Source: Stutzerimonas stutzeri | Lineage (GTDB): Bacteria > Pseudomonadota > Gammaproteobacteria > Pseudomonadales > Pseudomonadaceae | Direction of reading: 5' to 3' | Assembly: GCF_002909485.1 (NCBI RefSeq) | Contig: NZ_PPXG01000001.1 | Coordinates: 496,001 to 560,000, forward strand | DNA length: 64,000 nucleotides | In this document: in pieces, positions 36,967-46,596 of the stretch | Numbering within the stretch: the stretch's first letter is position 1 | Layout of the letters: every line of letters begins with the position of its first letter | Notes under the pieces: generated by a model | What the model saw: only the letters and a program-made list of their open reading frames with translations | Told to the model about the DNA's origin: nothing | Database searches by the model: none | Position numbers and translations under genes: made by a program

Positions 36967-38600
36967 GGTGCAACCTCGGTCCAGCGCACATGACAGACCG
37001 CGATGGGCAACTCATGCTGGTGAGCGTAGTCGATCCAGCGCTTCTGGTTGTCTTGCAGGCGATCGCCCGGGCCTTTCACCTCGATCATCCGGTAGCGGCG
37101 CGCTTCGGGCCACAGCTGGATGAGGTCCGGCAGGCCAGTACGATTGCCGCAAACATCGGCGAGGATGCGCTGGAACATCAGTTTCAGATGCGCGGCGGGA
37201 ATGCACGCCAGAGCATGGGTCAGCAGCTCTTCGTCGAGCAGCCCCCAGGTGACGAACGCGTTATGTATGCCGAGCTTTGCCTGAAAGGTGCGCCAGATGC
37301 AGTCGCGGTAGTCGTCACTGTCCAGACAGGCCAGGCAGGCGGTAAACAGGTCGGCACGGCGCTGATGAAAGTCCGTTCGATTCAGATCAGCCGGTGCCCA
37401 GTGAAATGGATGGAAGAAGGCACCGGGCAGCGGCGCGAAAATAGCCTCCCAGCAAAGCAACCCGAACAACGAGCCGACCAGGGCATTCTCGACATAATAG
37501 ACAGGAGCCTCTGGCGTCGACAGGTGTTCGCGCACCGCGTGCTCAACGCTGCTCGCAGAGCGTGGCAGCACGATATCGAGCAGCTCTGGTTCACGGCTAC
37601 GATGTCGTATCGCTGGCAGGCCCAGGCAGCGTTGCAGGCGCGGCAGAATGCGTTGCAGCTGCTGCAGTTCATGTTCACTTTGCGGCGCGGCTTGCGCCTG
37701 AAGCAGTAACTCCAGGGCTGCAGCAGGGTGACCGCAGCGTTCGAGCACCCTGATCGCGCGTTCGCGCGCACCTGGATAGGGGTTGGCGGCGTGCAAACGC
37801 AGCGCCTCCGGTAGTTCTCCGAGCCGTTCGAACTGCTGGCCGATACGCAGCAACAGCTTGCCGCGGCGGCTTTCCAGCCAGGCATTGGCATACGGCGTAA
37901 GTGGCACGTCGATCAAGACGTCGGGTAGGGGTTCACCTGCGTCGAAGCGCTCCCGACAGCGATGCAGATGCAGATATGCGTCCAGATCGGTGCGGCAGGT
38001 GAAAGCGCGGGAGGTTGGGGAGAAGGCGACTTGCTCGTAACGATAGATACCCAGATCGGCCAGCACGAACTCCGACCAGTCCTGATGAATATTGCCAAAG
38101 AACAGCAAGCGCAGGCGCTCACAAAGCTCGTCGATGCAAAGTGCGAACACCGAATCCTCGATCTGACTGCACCAATCCTGGAATGGCTTGGCCCCATCGT
38201 GGATCGCACGCAGATTGTCCAGCAACTCGGCCTTACGCAAGCTGGCCGATGCTGTTGCTCCGAACACCTGCAGCAACTCACCTTTGGTCAGCAGCGCGAA
38301 CAGCTGCTCCAGGGTTAGAGAGCTGGACGCATCGACCCATCCATGTTCAATCAGCGGCAGAACCGCATGGCGCGCACAACCAATTTCCTGATAGCGCAGC
38401 TTGCTAGCCCGGAACAGCATGCCCTTGCGCATGACCATGCGCACCAATAGCGCCTGGGAAGCCTGGGGCAGGTGGGAGAAGTGATCGATAAACGCCAGCT
38501 CGGCTTCATCCAGCAGATCACTGTGGTGACGACCCACCCAGGCCAAGACCTGCTGAAAGTTGTCGAGATAGTAGAAGGGGTTTTCGAGAGCCTGACGCAT
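36963..38600 (-). CDS. FAN1-type VRR-NUC structure-specific nuclease
   Basis: 545 residues. The C-terminal VRR-NUC domain has GNRTGLPDLIQLW and RMIEVKGPGDRLQDNQKRW with the Asp and Glu-Val-Lys metal residues. The middle has TPR-like helical repeats, and the N-terminal part a SAP-like DNA-binding region. Pseudomonas FAN1 homologues cut 5' flaps and unhook DNA crosslinks. First gene of a two-gene operon with the helicase. Confidence 0.92.
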   Translation of the reverse strand: MRQALENPFYYLDNFQQVLAWVGRHHSDLLDEAELAFIDHFSHLPQASQALLVRMVMRKGMLFRASKLRYQEIGCARHAVLPLIEHGWVDASSSLTLEQLFALLTKGELLQVFGATASASLRKAELLDNLRAIHDGAKPFQDWCSQIEDSVFALCIDELCERLRLLFFGNIHQDWSEFVLADLGIYRYEQVAFSPTSRAFTCRTDLDAYLHLHRCRERFDAGEPLPDVLIDVPLTPYANAWLESRRGKLLLRIGQQFERLGELPEALRLHAANPYPGARERAIRVLERCGHPAAALELLLQAQAAPQSEHELQQLQRILPRLQRCLGLPAIRHRSREPELLDIVLPRSASSVEHAVREHLSTPEAPVYYVENALVGSLFGLLCWEAIFAPLPGAFFHPFHWAPADLNRTDFHQRRADLFTACLACLDSDDYRDCIWRTFQAKLGIHNAFVTWGLLDEELLTHALACIPAAHLKLMFQRILADVCGNRTGLPDLIQLWPEARRYRMIEVKGPGDRLQDNQKRWIDYAHQHELPIAVCHVRWTEVAP

Positions 38601-38714
38601 GGCACATCCGCTGAAAGCTGGGGCGCGGGCGGCCCATTCAAAGACTGTCTATTTATACAGTTTGAATGCGTTTTGGCAATTGCTCGGTGATCAGCGGGCC
38701 TGATTTCAGGCCCT

Positions 38715-38740
38715 AAAAGCAGGCGGCTGGGACCGCCTGC
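38715..38740 (-). terminator. Terminator after hemN
   Basis: A perfect 8-bp stem (38719-38726 with 38733-38740) and 6-base loop. On the minus strand it is followed by TTTTAG. Confidence 0.75.
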
Positions 38741-38759
38741 TGCGAAGGTCGGTTGCGGA

Positions 38760-40148
38760 TCAGACTGTACGCGAAAAACGCCCGCGCTGCTCGCCGCCGA
38801 GGTACGCGTCGAAGGCCATGGCGACGTTACGCATCATCAGTTGCCCTTGCGGCAACAGAACCAGCGCATCGTCGTGCAACTCCACCAGCCCGTCGGCAAC
38901 GGGTTCGGTCAGTTTCGCCAACGACTCGGCGAAGTACTCACGGAAGTTGATGCCATGTTTTTGCTCGATCTTGAGGTAGTCGACACGGCTATGGCACATG
39001 AGCGAGACGATCACATCACGGCGCAGGCAGTCGTCGTCGCTCAGCTTGTAGCCACGATGAACCGGGAGCATGCCTTCGTTGAGTCGCGCGTAATACTGCG
39101 AGAGTTCCTTGACGTTCTGGCTGTAGCTGTCGGCGACTTTGCCGATGGAGGAGATGCCCAGGCCGATCAGATCGCAATCTGCATGGGTCGAATAGCCCTG
39201 GAAGTTGCGCTGCAGGGTGCCATTGGCACGGGCGAGGGCGAGCTCGTCATCCGGCAAGGAGAAATGATCCATGCCGATATAGATGTAACCGGCCGCGGTC
39301 AGGCGCTGGATAGTCAGCTCCAGCAGTTCGAGCTTGCGCTCAGGCGGCGGCATGTCCTCCGGGCGAATCAGTTTTTGCGCCCGGACCAGTTCGGGCAAGT
39401 GAGCGTAGCTGTAGGCCGCGATACGATCGGGGCGGATGTCGATGATCTTGTCTAACGTGGTATCGAAGCTGGCCACCGTCTGCAGCGGCAGACCATAGAT
39501 CAGGTCGACGCTAATGGACTTGAAGTGTGCGTCACGGGCAGCCTGGACCAGCTCGCGGGTCTGCTCCTCGGTCTGAATGCGGTTGACGGCGATCTGCACC
39601 TGTTCGTCGAAGTCCTGCACGCCAAAGCTCAGCCGGTTGAAGCCCAGCTTGCGCAGGCCATGGATCTGCTCGGGCGTGACGGTGCGCGGGTCGACCTCCA
39701 GCGAGAACTCGTGGTTATCGCTGTCATCCATGTTGAAGGCCTGATGCAGGCTAGCCATCAGGTCAGCCAGCTGCTCACTGGTAAAGTAGGTGGGCGTACC
39801 GCCCCCCAGATGCAGTTGAGTCAGTTTGCGCGAGCGGTCGAATAGCTCGCCCTGCATGGCGATTTCGCGCTTGAGGTATTCGAGATATTCGACCGCGCGA
39901 TCGGTCTTGTGGGTAATGATCTTGTTGCAAGCGCAGTAGTAACAAAGGCTCTTGCAGAACGGAATGTGGATGTACACCGACAGCGGCTTGGGCGGTTGCG
40001 CCTGATTACTGCGTGCGGCGGCGGCGCGGTAATCATCCTGGGCGAACGCCTGGTGGAACTGCGGGGCAGTGGGGTAGGAGGTGTAGCGCGGACCGGGACG
40101 GTCGTATTTCTCGACCAGGGCCCGGTCGAAGCTCGGCAGTTGGTCCAT
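38760..40148 (-). CDS. hemN: Oxygen-independent coproporphyrinogen III dehydrogenase
   Basis: 462 residues. N-terminal DRPGPRYTSYPTAPQF and the radical SAM motif with cysteines 65, 69 and 72 (CKSLCYYCAC; the fourth Cys is typical of HemN), GGGTPTYF and YGLPLQT. Converts coproporphyrinogen III to protoporphyrinogen IX for anaerobic haem synthesis. ATG 40148 is chosen; a GTG four codons upstream is possible. I saw no clear Anr box upstream. Confidence 0.95.
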   Translation of the reverse strand: MDQLPSFDRALVEKYDRPGPRYTSYPTAPQFHQAFAQDDYRAAAARSNQAQPPKPLSVYIHIPFCKSLCYYCACNKIITHKTDRAVEYLEYLKREIAMQGELFDRSRKLTQLHLGGGTPTYFTSEQLADLMASLHQAFNMDDSDNHEFSLEVDPRTVTPEQIHGLRKLGFNRLSFGVQDFDEQVQIAVNRIQTEEQTRELVQAARDAHFKSISVDLIYGLPLQTVASFDTTLDKIIDIRPDRIAAYSYAHLPELVRAQKLIRPEDMPPPERKLELLELTIQRLTAAGYIYIGMDHFSLPDDELALARANGTLQRNFQGYSTHADCDLIGLGISSIGKVADSYSQNVKELSQYYARLNEGMLPVHRGYKLSDDDCLRRDVIVSLMCHSRVDYLKIEQKHGINFREYFAESLAKLTEPVADGLVELHDDALVLLPQGQLMMRNVAMAFDAYLGGEQRGRFSRTV

Positions 40149-40377
40149 GTTCGTTTTCACCTAAGGATTGAATTCGGAGTCAGGCACGGAACGCGGTGTG
40201 TCACCCTCGGGCGTGTCCGGTTCAGGCAGGTCATGGGCGCGGATTATGGACGATTCACTCCTGTGCGCCGACTGTCTCAGATCAAGAATAGCGCGCCAGC
40301 GCTACTGCGGTACGCACCATTGGTGCGCACCGCAGCTGTGGCCGACCGGGGGACGGGCCCGCCTCGCGATGTGTGAG

Positions 40378-42000
40378 TCAAAGTTTGAACTGGCCAACCA
40401 AGCGATTCAGTTCGGTTGCCAAACGCACCAACTCATCACTGATCTGCGAGGTTTGCGTCGCGTCTGCCGAGGTCGTATCGGCAATACGGCTGATTGTCGA
40501 GATATTGCGATTGATTTCTTCTGCTACCGCGCTTTGCTGCTCGGCCGCCGTTGCGATCTGGGTGTTCATCTCGTTGATCGTACCTACTTCGTCGGCAATC
40601 ACACCCAGACTTTGCGCGGCTTTCTCGACGCATGCCGAACCTGAGCGAGCACGCAATTGTGCTTCCTTCATCGCCTGCACTGCATTGCGTACACCGCTTT
40701 GCAGTTGCTCGATCATCGCTTGGATTTCTTCGGTGGACTTCTGCGTACGCGAGGCCAATGTGCGCACTTCATCGGCAACTACCGCGAAGCCACGACCCTG
40801 TTCACCGGCGCGTGCCGCTTCGATCGCGGCATTCAGTGCGAGCAGGTTAGTCTGCTCCGCGATGCCGTTGATCACACCGAGCACCATGTCGATGCTGGCA
40901 CTGTCGCTTTCGACACGCTGGATGACTTGGGCCGCTTTCTCGATTTCGGCGATCAGCACTTCAATGCCGTCGAGGGCCTCGGTCGCAACCTTCACTCCGG
41001 CTTTGGATTCGCTGTCCGCGCCGGCCGATGCAGTAGCCGTCTGGCTGGCATTACGCGCTACTTCCTGCACTGTTGCACTCATCTCGTTCATCGCCGAGGC
41101 AACCATGTCGGTTTCGCTACGCTGCTCATTCACGGCAGCCAGCGTCTTCTCGGCAACATGGGAAACCCTTTCGGATACATCACTGAGCTGACGAGTCACG
41201 CCCGTGACGGCCTCCAGGCTGTGGCGGAACTTGCCGATCATGTGATTGAAAGCGTCGCCCATGGCGCCGATTTCATCCTTCGCGCCTATTGCTACGCTAC
41301 GGCTGAGGTCTTCATCTTTGGCCATTGAGTCCATGGTGTGGCGCATGGCATTGATGCGACGGATGATCACATGGCGCACGGTCAGACACATGACGACGAC
41401 ACCGATGACCAGCAACAGCAACTGAATCCCCGCGCTGATAATAATGTTGCGGTCGACTTCCTCATCAAGAGCTTTCAGGTCGTAGCTTATGCGTACCGCT
41501 CCCATAACCGCATTTTCTGCGCTCTGGTGGCAGGTCATGCAGTTGGTGCCACGGTAATCCGCATGCGCAAGGATTGGATTGATCACTGTGAGCACACGGT
41601 TGCCATCGCGCTTCTCGACCTCAACGATCTCTTCCCCGCCCAACGCACGGCGGTCCAGCGCATCGACCGGGGCCTGATGGTCGTAGCCCGGCCCGAACAC
41701 TTTGGTGATTTCATCGCCGCGGATAATTCGGGCATCAATGACGCCTGGCCGTGCAAGGATCTTGTTCCGCAAAACCTCACGCTGCGCCATGGTGCCGGTG
41801 AGCATCATGGTGTTGATGCTATCGAAATAGGAGTCGGCGGCATCTTTAGTCTGCTGCTCGACTACCTGCAGCACAAGTCGCTTCTCCGTACTGGCCGCGA
41901 AGAACAGCGAGGCGGACATGATCGCTACCAGCACCAGTACCAAGGCCAGGTTGATCTTGGTCTGCACGGACATTTGTCGAGAAGCGGAACTGTTGTTCAT
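40378..42000 (-). CDS. Methyl-accepting chemotaxis protein with periplasmic CXXCH haem motif
   Basis: 540 residues. First membrane helix about 15-36, a periplasmic domain (40-190) holding Cys154-MT-Cys157-His158, a second helix about 195-218, HAMP, and a signalling domain with [32 protein letters not shown], the kinase-contact tip. The C-terminus ends LVGQFKL without a CheR pentapeptide. CXXCH in a periplasmic domain suggests covalent haem c and a redox, oxygen or nitric oxide signal. ATG 42000 with AAGGAA upstream; an in-frame start at 42024 is less likely. Confidence 0.9.
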   Translation of the reverse strand: MNNSSASRQMSVQTKINLALVLVLVAIMSASLFFAASTEKRLVLQVVEQQTKDAADSYFDSINTMMLTGTMAQREVLRNKILARPGVIDARIIRGDEITKVFGPGYDHQAPVDALDRRALGGEEIVEVEKRDGNRVLTVINPILAHADYRGTNCMTCHQSAENAVMGAVRISYDLKALDEEVDRNIIISAGIQLLLLVIGVVVMCLTVRHVIIRRINAMRHTMDSMAKDEDLSRSVAIGAKDEIGAMGDAFNHMIGKFRHSLEAVTGVTRQLSDVSERVSHVAEKTLAAVNEQRSETDMVASAMNEMSATVQEVARNASQTATASAGADSESKAGVKVATEALDGIEVLIAEIEKAAQVIQRVESDSASIDMVLGVINGIAEQTNLLALNAAIEAARAGEQGRGFAVVADEVRTLASRTQKSTEEIQAMIEQLQSGVRNAVQAMKEAQLRARSGSACVEKAAQSLGVIADEVGTINEMNTQIATAAEQQSAVAEEINRNISTISRIADTTSADATQTSQISDELVRLATELNRLVGQFKL

Positions 42001-42581
42001 GGTTTTCCTTAGTACTACTGCCACGCGGAGGTAGCGGTCATTACGCTCTATCGTTTACGAGTTCTCATCAATGCAGCGGCAACGAACCAGCTGATGATCC
42101 TATCGGCCGGCCACACGAATTCTTGAAGCCATGCGAGTGATAGCCATGCGCCATTATGAGGCGCGTCATGGTATTGCTTTCCGCAAGCAGGTGAGCATTC
42201 CAGCGACCAATAACAGCGCTATCACTGGTTTTACTGATTTAGGTCATCAGAGCACGCACGTCTCGATCAAAGCCTAATGGCCGGCTGGTAGTGCTATATG
42301 TCTACAGTCCTGCGTCATCGTGGACCTTTATCAGGTAATGGTGGCGGCATAGCTTTACAGAATGTCAAAGCCCGATTAGCGTTGCCGCGCTGTCTGAATG
42401 GTCTTTACCGAACGCGCAGAGAGGCGGGCATATTTTCTGCATTCGTCCGTTGCGCTTGCTGCGAACCCCTGTAGAAAAAAATGGTCGTAGGCTCTACGCC
42501 GGCAAGAACGGGCAACACTGCAAGGCAGCTGCTGTTCTCGATGGCAGTGCATCGACTGGAACCTTTATTTCAAGGACTCAC
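42001..42581. other. Intergenic region before galU, no gene seen
   Basis: 581 bases between divergent MCP and galU genes. Multiple stops in all frames and no coding-like stretch. It must hold both promoters. A-run at 42474-42481. I see no defined operator or repeat. Confidence 0.5.
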
Positions 42582-43421
42582 ATGATCAAGAAATGCCTTT
42601 TTCCCGCTGCCGGATATGGCACACGTTTTCTTCCTGCAACCAAAGCCATGCCCAAGGAAATGCTGCCGGTGGTGAACAAGCCCCTGATTCAGTACGGGGT
42701 TGAAGAGGCACTGGAGGCTGGACTCAACCAGATCGCGATCGTTACCGGACGTGGCAAGCGTTCGCTGGAAGACCATTTCGATATCAGCTACGAGCTGGAA
42801 CACCAGATCCGTAACACCGACAAGGAAAAATATCTGGTCGGTATTCGCCGCCTGATCGACGAATGTAGCTTCTCTTATACCCGCCAGGTGGAGATGAAGG
42901 GCCTTGGCCACGCCATCCTCAGTGGTCGCCCATTGATCGGTGACGAGCCTTTTGCCGTCGTACTGGCAGACGACCTGTGCATCAACCTAAACGGCGACCC
43001 CGTGCTGGCGCAGATGGTCAAGCTTTACAACCAGTTCCGCTGTTCGATCGTGGCGATACAGGAAGTCCCGCCGGAAGAGACCAGCAAGTACGGCGTAATC
43101 GCCGGCGAGATGATCCGCGACGATATCTTCCGCGTAAGCCACATGGTCGAGAAGCCCAAGCCGGAAGACGCGCCATCTAACCTGGCGATCATTGGCCGCT
43201 ACATCCTCACGCCGGACATCTTCGATCTGATCGAGCAGACCGAGCCAGGCAAGGGCGGCGAAATCCAGATCACCGATGCGCTGATGCGCCAGGCTCAGGA
43301 TGGCTGCGTACTGGCGTATAAGTTCAAGGGCCAGCGCTTCGACTGCGGTAGCGCCGAGGGCTACATCGCTGCGACCAACTTCTGCTACGAGCACTTCTAC
43401 CTCACCGGTAAGGCGTTCTGA
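42582..43421 (+). CDS. galU: UTP-glucose-1-phosphate uridylyltransferase
   Basis: 279 residues starting MIKKCLFPAAGYGTRFLPATKAMPKEMLPV, the nucleotide-binding loop of the family. VEKPKPEDAPSNLAIIGRYIL and FDCGSAEGY are also diagnostic. Makes UDP-glucose for exopolysaccharide and LPS core. ATG 42582; the frame extends 44 codons upstream without support. Confidence 0.97.
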   Translation: MIKKCLFPAAGYGTRFLPATKAMPKEMLPVVNKPLIQYGVEEALEAGLNQIAIVTGRGKRSLEDHFDISYELEHQIRNTDKEKYLVGIRRLIDECSFSYTRQVEMKGLGHAILSGRPLIGDEPFAVVLADDLCINLNGDPVLAQMVKLYNQFRCSIVAIQEVPPEETSKYGVIAGEMIRDDIFRVSHMVEKPKPEDAPSNLAIIGRYILTPDIFDLIEQTEPGKGGEIQITDALMRQAQDGCVLAYKFKGQRFDCGSAEGYIAATNFCYEHFYLTGKAF

Positions 43422-43442
43422 TCCCAGTACCTGACGTTTGTT

Positions 43443-43499
43443 GTAGGGCGGGTTTGAACCCTTCGCTCCGCTTCCTGTAGCGCAAGGAGGCTGCCCTAC
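43443..43499. repeat. REP-like palindromic element (family copy 3)
   Basis: Outer arms GTAGGGC (43443-43449) and GCCCTAC (43493-43499) enclose GGGTTTGAACCC (43450-43461). Shares the GTAGGG start with copies at 10603 and related palindromes at 30042. Confidence 0.6.
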
Positions 43500-43512
43500 G
43501 GCCCCAGGCCCA

Positions 43513-43544
43513 CGTAAAAAGCCACCTGCGGGTGGCTTTTTACG
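43513..43544. terminator. Bidirectional terminator, galU / glyoxalase gene
   Basis: A 14-bp stem (43513-43526 with 43531-43544) with TGCG loop; A-run on the left and T-run on the right make it work on both strands. Confidence 0.93.
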
Positions 43545-43546
43545 TT

Positions 43547-43969
43547 TCAGGGTGACGGAATGCCTTCGGCGCCGGGTCCCAGTGGTTGGCCGTAACTGAA
43601 CTCGACATAGTTGCCGGCCGGGTCACGCAGACCGCAGTAATAGCCGACCGGATAGGGTTCGTCACGCGGTTCCCATATCAGACAGCCGTCTTCGCGAGCA
43701 CGCTCGGCAATTGCATCGACTTGCTCTCGACTGGCTAGCGCGAAGCCGAAATGACTGTAGTCATCCGTCCCCAGTGATCGATCTTTGCCACCGGGCATGA
43801 TCACGAATATGAACTCACGCTCTTTCCCAGGCTCTGCCATCCAGACGATTCGCGAGCCCTTTCCGGCGCGCTCGTGAAATACATCCATGCCACAAAATCG
43901 TGCATAGAATTCGATACAGGCATCAAGATCCGGCACATGCAGAGCCAGATGGGTGAGGGTAGGGCGCAT
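43547..43969 (-). CDS. Glyoxalase/VOC superfamily protein
   Basis: 140 residues of the vicinal-oxygen-chelate fold. It begins [25 protein letters not shown], continues [16 protein letters not shown] and ends with [17 protein letters not shown]. Metal ligand candidates are His8, His74 and Glu near residue 123. Lactoylglutathione-lyase-like, but the substrate cannot be told. Divergent from gor; both could serve glutathione metabolism. Confidence 0.85.
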   Translation of the reverse strand: MRPTLTHLALHVPDLDACIEFYARFCGMDVFHERAGKGSRIVWMAEPGKEREFIFVIMPGGKDRSLGTDDYSHFGFALASREQVDAIAERAREDGCLIWEPRDEPYPVGYYCGLRDPAGNYVEFSYGQPLGPGAEGIPSP

Positions 43970-44040
43970 GTGGCACTCCTTCGGTGATTCAGGCCGAATG
44001 CCTGGGTTATGCTGTTCGCTACAGAAGGAGACAACATTAC

Positions 44041-45399
44041 ATGGCTTACGACTTCGATCTATTCGTCATCGGCGCAGGTTCCGGTGGCGTGCGTGCGGCG
44101 CGCTTCGCCGCAGGGTTCGGCGCAAAAGTGGCGGTCGCGGAAAGCCGTTATCTGGGCGGCACCTGCGTTAACGTCGGTTGCGTACCGAAGAAGCTGCTGG
44201 TCTACGGCGCCCATTACGCCGAGGACATTGGCCAGGCACAGGGCTACGGCTGGACCATCGACGGCGCGACCTTCGACTGGAAGACGCTGATCAGCAACAA
44301 GGACCGCGAAATCCAGCGGCTGAACGACATCTACCGCAGCATTCTGGTGGATAGTGGCGTGACGCTTCTGCAAGCACACGCCCGCCTGGTGGATGCCCAT
44401 ACCGTCGAAGTCGACGGCAGGCAGTACAGCGCCGAGCATATTTTGATTGCCACCGGCGGCTGGCCCCACGTACCGAAGATTCCCGGTCGCGAACACGCCA
44501 TCACGTCCAATGAAGCTTTCTACCTCGAATCGCTTCCGCGTCGTGTGCTGGTGGTGGGCGGTGGCTATATCGCAGTCGAGTTCGCCTCTATCTTCCATGG
44601 CTGCGGCGCCGATACGAAGCTGCTCTATCGTGGCGAGCTGTTCCTGCGCGGTTTCGACGGTTCACTACGCGACCACTTGAAGGACGAGATGATCAAGAAG
44701 GGCGTGGACCTGCAGTTCAATGCCGATATCGTGCATATCGACAAGCAGGCCGATGGCAGCCTGCTCGCCACGCTGGAAGACGGCCGCATTCTGGAAGCAG
44801 ATTGCATATTTTACGCAACGGGGCGCCGCCCGATGCTCGACAATTTGGGGCTGGAGCAGGCCGGTGTAGCGCTGGATGCCCGCGGCTTCATCGCCGTCGA
44901 TGATGAGTACCGCACCTCGGTGTCTTCCATTCTGGCTATCGGTGACGTGATCGGACGCGTACAGCTGACACCCGTTGCTCTCGCCGAGGGCATGGCGGTG
45001 GCGCGGCGGCTATTCAAACCGGAGCAGTACCGCAAGGTCGACTACACGACCATTCCGACCGCGGTGTTCAGTTTGCCGAACATGGCGACTGTCGGGTTGA
45101 CCGAAGAAGAAGCACGCGAGCAAGGCTACAAGGTGACGATCTTCGAAAGCCGTTTCCGGCCGATGAAACTGACCATGACCGATAGTCTCGAGCGCAGCCT
45201 GATGAAGCTGGTGGTCGATTCCGAGACCGACCGCGTACTGGGCTGTCACATGGCCGGACCGGACGCAGGCGAAATCATGCAAGGGTTGGGCGTGGCGCTA
45301 AAGGCTGGCGCGACCAAGCAAGTGTTCGACGACACGCTGGGCATTCACCCAACGGCCGCCGAAGAGTTCGTCACCATGCGTACGCCTGCAGCGATCTGA
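44041..45399 (+). CDS. gor: Glutathione reductase
   Basis: 452 residues. FAD motif [17 protein letters not shown], redox pair Cys42-VNVG-Cys47, NADPH motif [15 protein letters not shown], and C-terminal [12 protein letters not shown] with the active-site His. GELFLRGFD after the NADPH motif is the typical glutathione reductase variation. ATG 44041 with AGAAGGAG upstream. Confidence 0.96.
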   Translation: MAYDFDLFVIGAGSGGVRAARFAAGFGAKVAVAESRYLGGTCVNVGCVPKKLLVYGAHYAEDIGQAQGYGWTIDGATFDWKTLISNKDREIQRLNDIYRSILVDSGVTLLQAHARLVDAHTVEVDGRQYSAEHILIATGGWPHVPKIPGREHAITSNEAFYLESLPRRVLVVGGGYIAVEFASIFHGCGADTKLLYRGELFLRGFDGSLRDHLKDEMIKKGVDLQFNADIVHIDKQADGSLLATLEDGRILEADCIFYATGRRPMLDNLGLEQAGVALDARGFIAVDDEYRTSVSSILAIGDVIGRVQLTPVALAEGMAVARRLFKPEQYRKVDYTTIPTAVFSLPNMATVGLTEEEAREQGYKVTIFESRFRPMKLTMTDSLERSLMKLVVDSETDRVLGCHMAGPDAGEIMQGLGVALKAGATKQVFDDTLGIHPTAAEEFVTMRTPAAI

Positions 45400-45409
45400 A
45401 GACGGGAAG

Positions 45410-45433
45410 GGCGTGCCGACCAGGTGGCACGCC
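45410..45433. terminator. Convergent inverted repeat after gor
   Basis: Perfect 8-base arms (45410-45417 and 45426-45433), 8-base loop, between converging gor and the PCuAC gene. No T-run, so a weak call. Confidence 0.45.
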
Positions 45434-45440
45434 AGATGAA

Positions 45441-45944
45441 TCAGTGATGATGCCCCGATGCAGCACCGCTGGCAGCCGGGGCGTCTACTTCAATGCTGAC
45501 CTCAGTAGTGATCTCGCCGCCACCCTCGAACTGCAACGTAACCGGAAAACTCTCGCCAGCCACTAGCGGTTGCTTGAGCCCAAACAACATCACGTGGTTT
45601 CCGCCCGGCTTGAATTCCACCTTGCCGGCCGCAGGTACATCGACCGCCTCGATCTGCTGCATCTTCATCATGTCGCCCTCATGCACGTGGGTATGCAGCT
45701 CGGTCTTCTCAGCACGTGACGTCTGCGCCCCAATCAGGCGTTGCGGCTGCTCACCGCGATTCTCCAGAACGAAATACACCGCGCCGGTCGGCGCGCTGGG
45801 CGGCATTGCGCGCGACCAGGCCTGGCTGACCGCCAAATCAGCGGCAGCTGCTTGCACCGGGGCATGGTCGTGATTATGTTCCTGCGCAACGGCAGGCAGA
45901 CAGAGCGCCGCGAGAGTAGCGGCGGCCAGTAAGCGAAGCAGCAT
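45441..45944 (-). CDS. Periplasmic copper chaperone PCuAC
   Basis: 167 residues. Signal peptide MLLRLLAAATLAALCLPAVA, then a His-rich segment (EHNHDH), the fold, and the copper site spread over HTHVHEGDMMKM and GGNHVMLFGL. A His-rich tail ends SGHHH. PCuAC delivers copper to cytochrome oxidase. ATG 45944 has GGAG seven bases upstream; the longer frame to 46070 is unlikely. Confidence 0.9.
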   Translation of the reverse strand: MLLRLLAAATLAALCLPAVAQEHNHDHAPVQAAAADLAVSQAWSRAMPPSAPTGAVYFVLENRGEQPQRLIGAQTSRAEKTELHTHVHEGDMMKMQQIEAVDVPAAGKVEFKPGGNHVMLFGLKQPLVAGESFPVTLQFEGGGEITTEVSIEVDAPAASGAASGHHH

Positions 45945-46596
45945 GATAGAACTCCAGTCCTGTTTAGATTCCGCCATATTACGCCGCTGTAGGCCCACAG
46001 CGCGACGAGGCGTAACGTCATCGGCCGTAGGTATTGGCAATCGCTGCATGCCAACCACTGTGGCCGTCATTTATTGGGACGAGATAGGGCCACGAGGACA
46101 ATGCCTGACCAGCAGGTAAGCAGAGCAACGCATTGGGTTATCCGCAGATCAATATCGATCATTTAACATAATATAGATTATGCGTAGCGACCAGTCTAAA
46201 GGTCGGGCGGTTGGTCAGGGGTTCGAGCTGGTGACATGCTCAAAGGCTGACGAGCAATCGGTTGGCGGGAATCTTGACGGCGACCTTGGCAGATAACCGG
46301 GTCCCTGCCGGATCAAATCTGTCAGGCATGGGGTAGCTCCTCAAAATGCTATGGGTATCTGAAATATCAGGGACAGTTGCAGCTAGCGCCCCCGTACACC
46401 TGGCTCCGCCATGTCGCCCGGTGCCGCTGCTGCTTAGCCTAGCCGGTAATACAGATTACCGGTGCTAAGACATGCGGAAACGATAGAGACTCACCAGAAA
46501 TTTTGATCGCAGCACAAGCGCTTCCTCGGCTTCCCTCTCAAATTAGATATCTTGACGACTTCGCTGATGAGTGACGTGTTACTGGACGTACTGCTT
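45945..46596. other. Intergenic region left of the iron island
   Basis: About 650 bases with no firm gene. AT-rich at 46150-46190. A palindrome, CCGGTAAT-ACAG-ATTACCGG, lies at 46443-46462. One short ORF is listed separately. Could mark the left edge of an acquired segment; no transposase or attachment repeat was found. Confidence 0.5.
46240..46329 (-). CDS. Possible 29-residue ORF or gene remnant
   Basis: MPDRFDPAGTRLSAKVAVKI followed by PANRLLVSL and a stop. A strong GAGGAG site lies eight bases upstream of ATG 46329. Not recognised. The good ribosome site but abrupt end suggests the 5' stub of a deleted gene as much as a real peptide. Confidence 0.25.
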   Translation of the reverse strand: MPDRFDPAGTRLSAKVAVKIPANRLLVSL

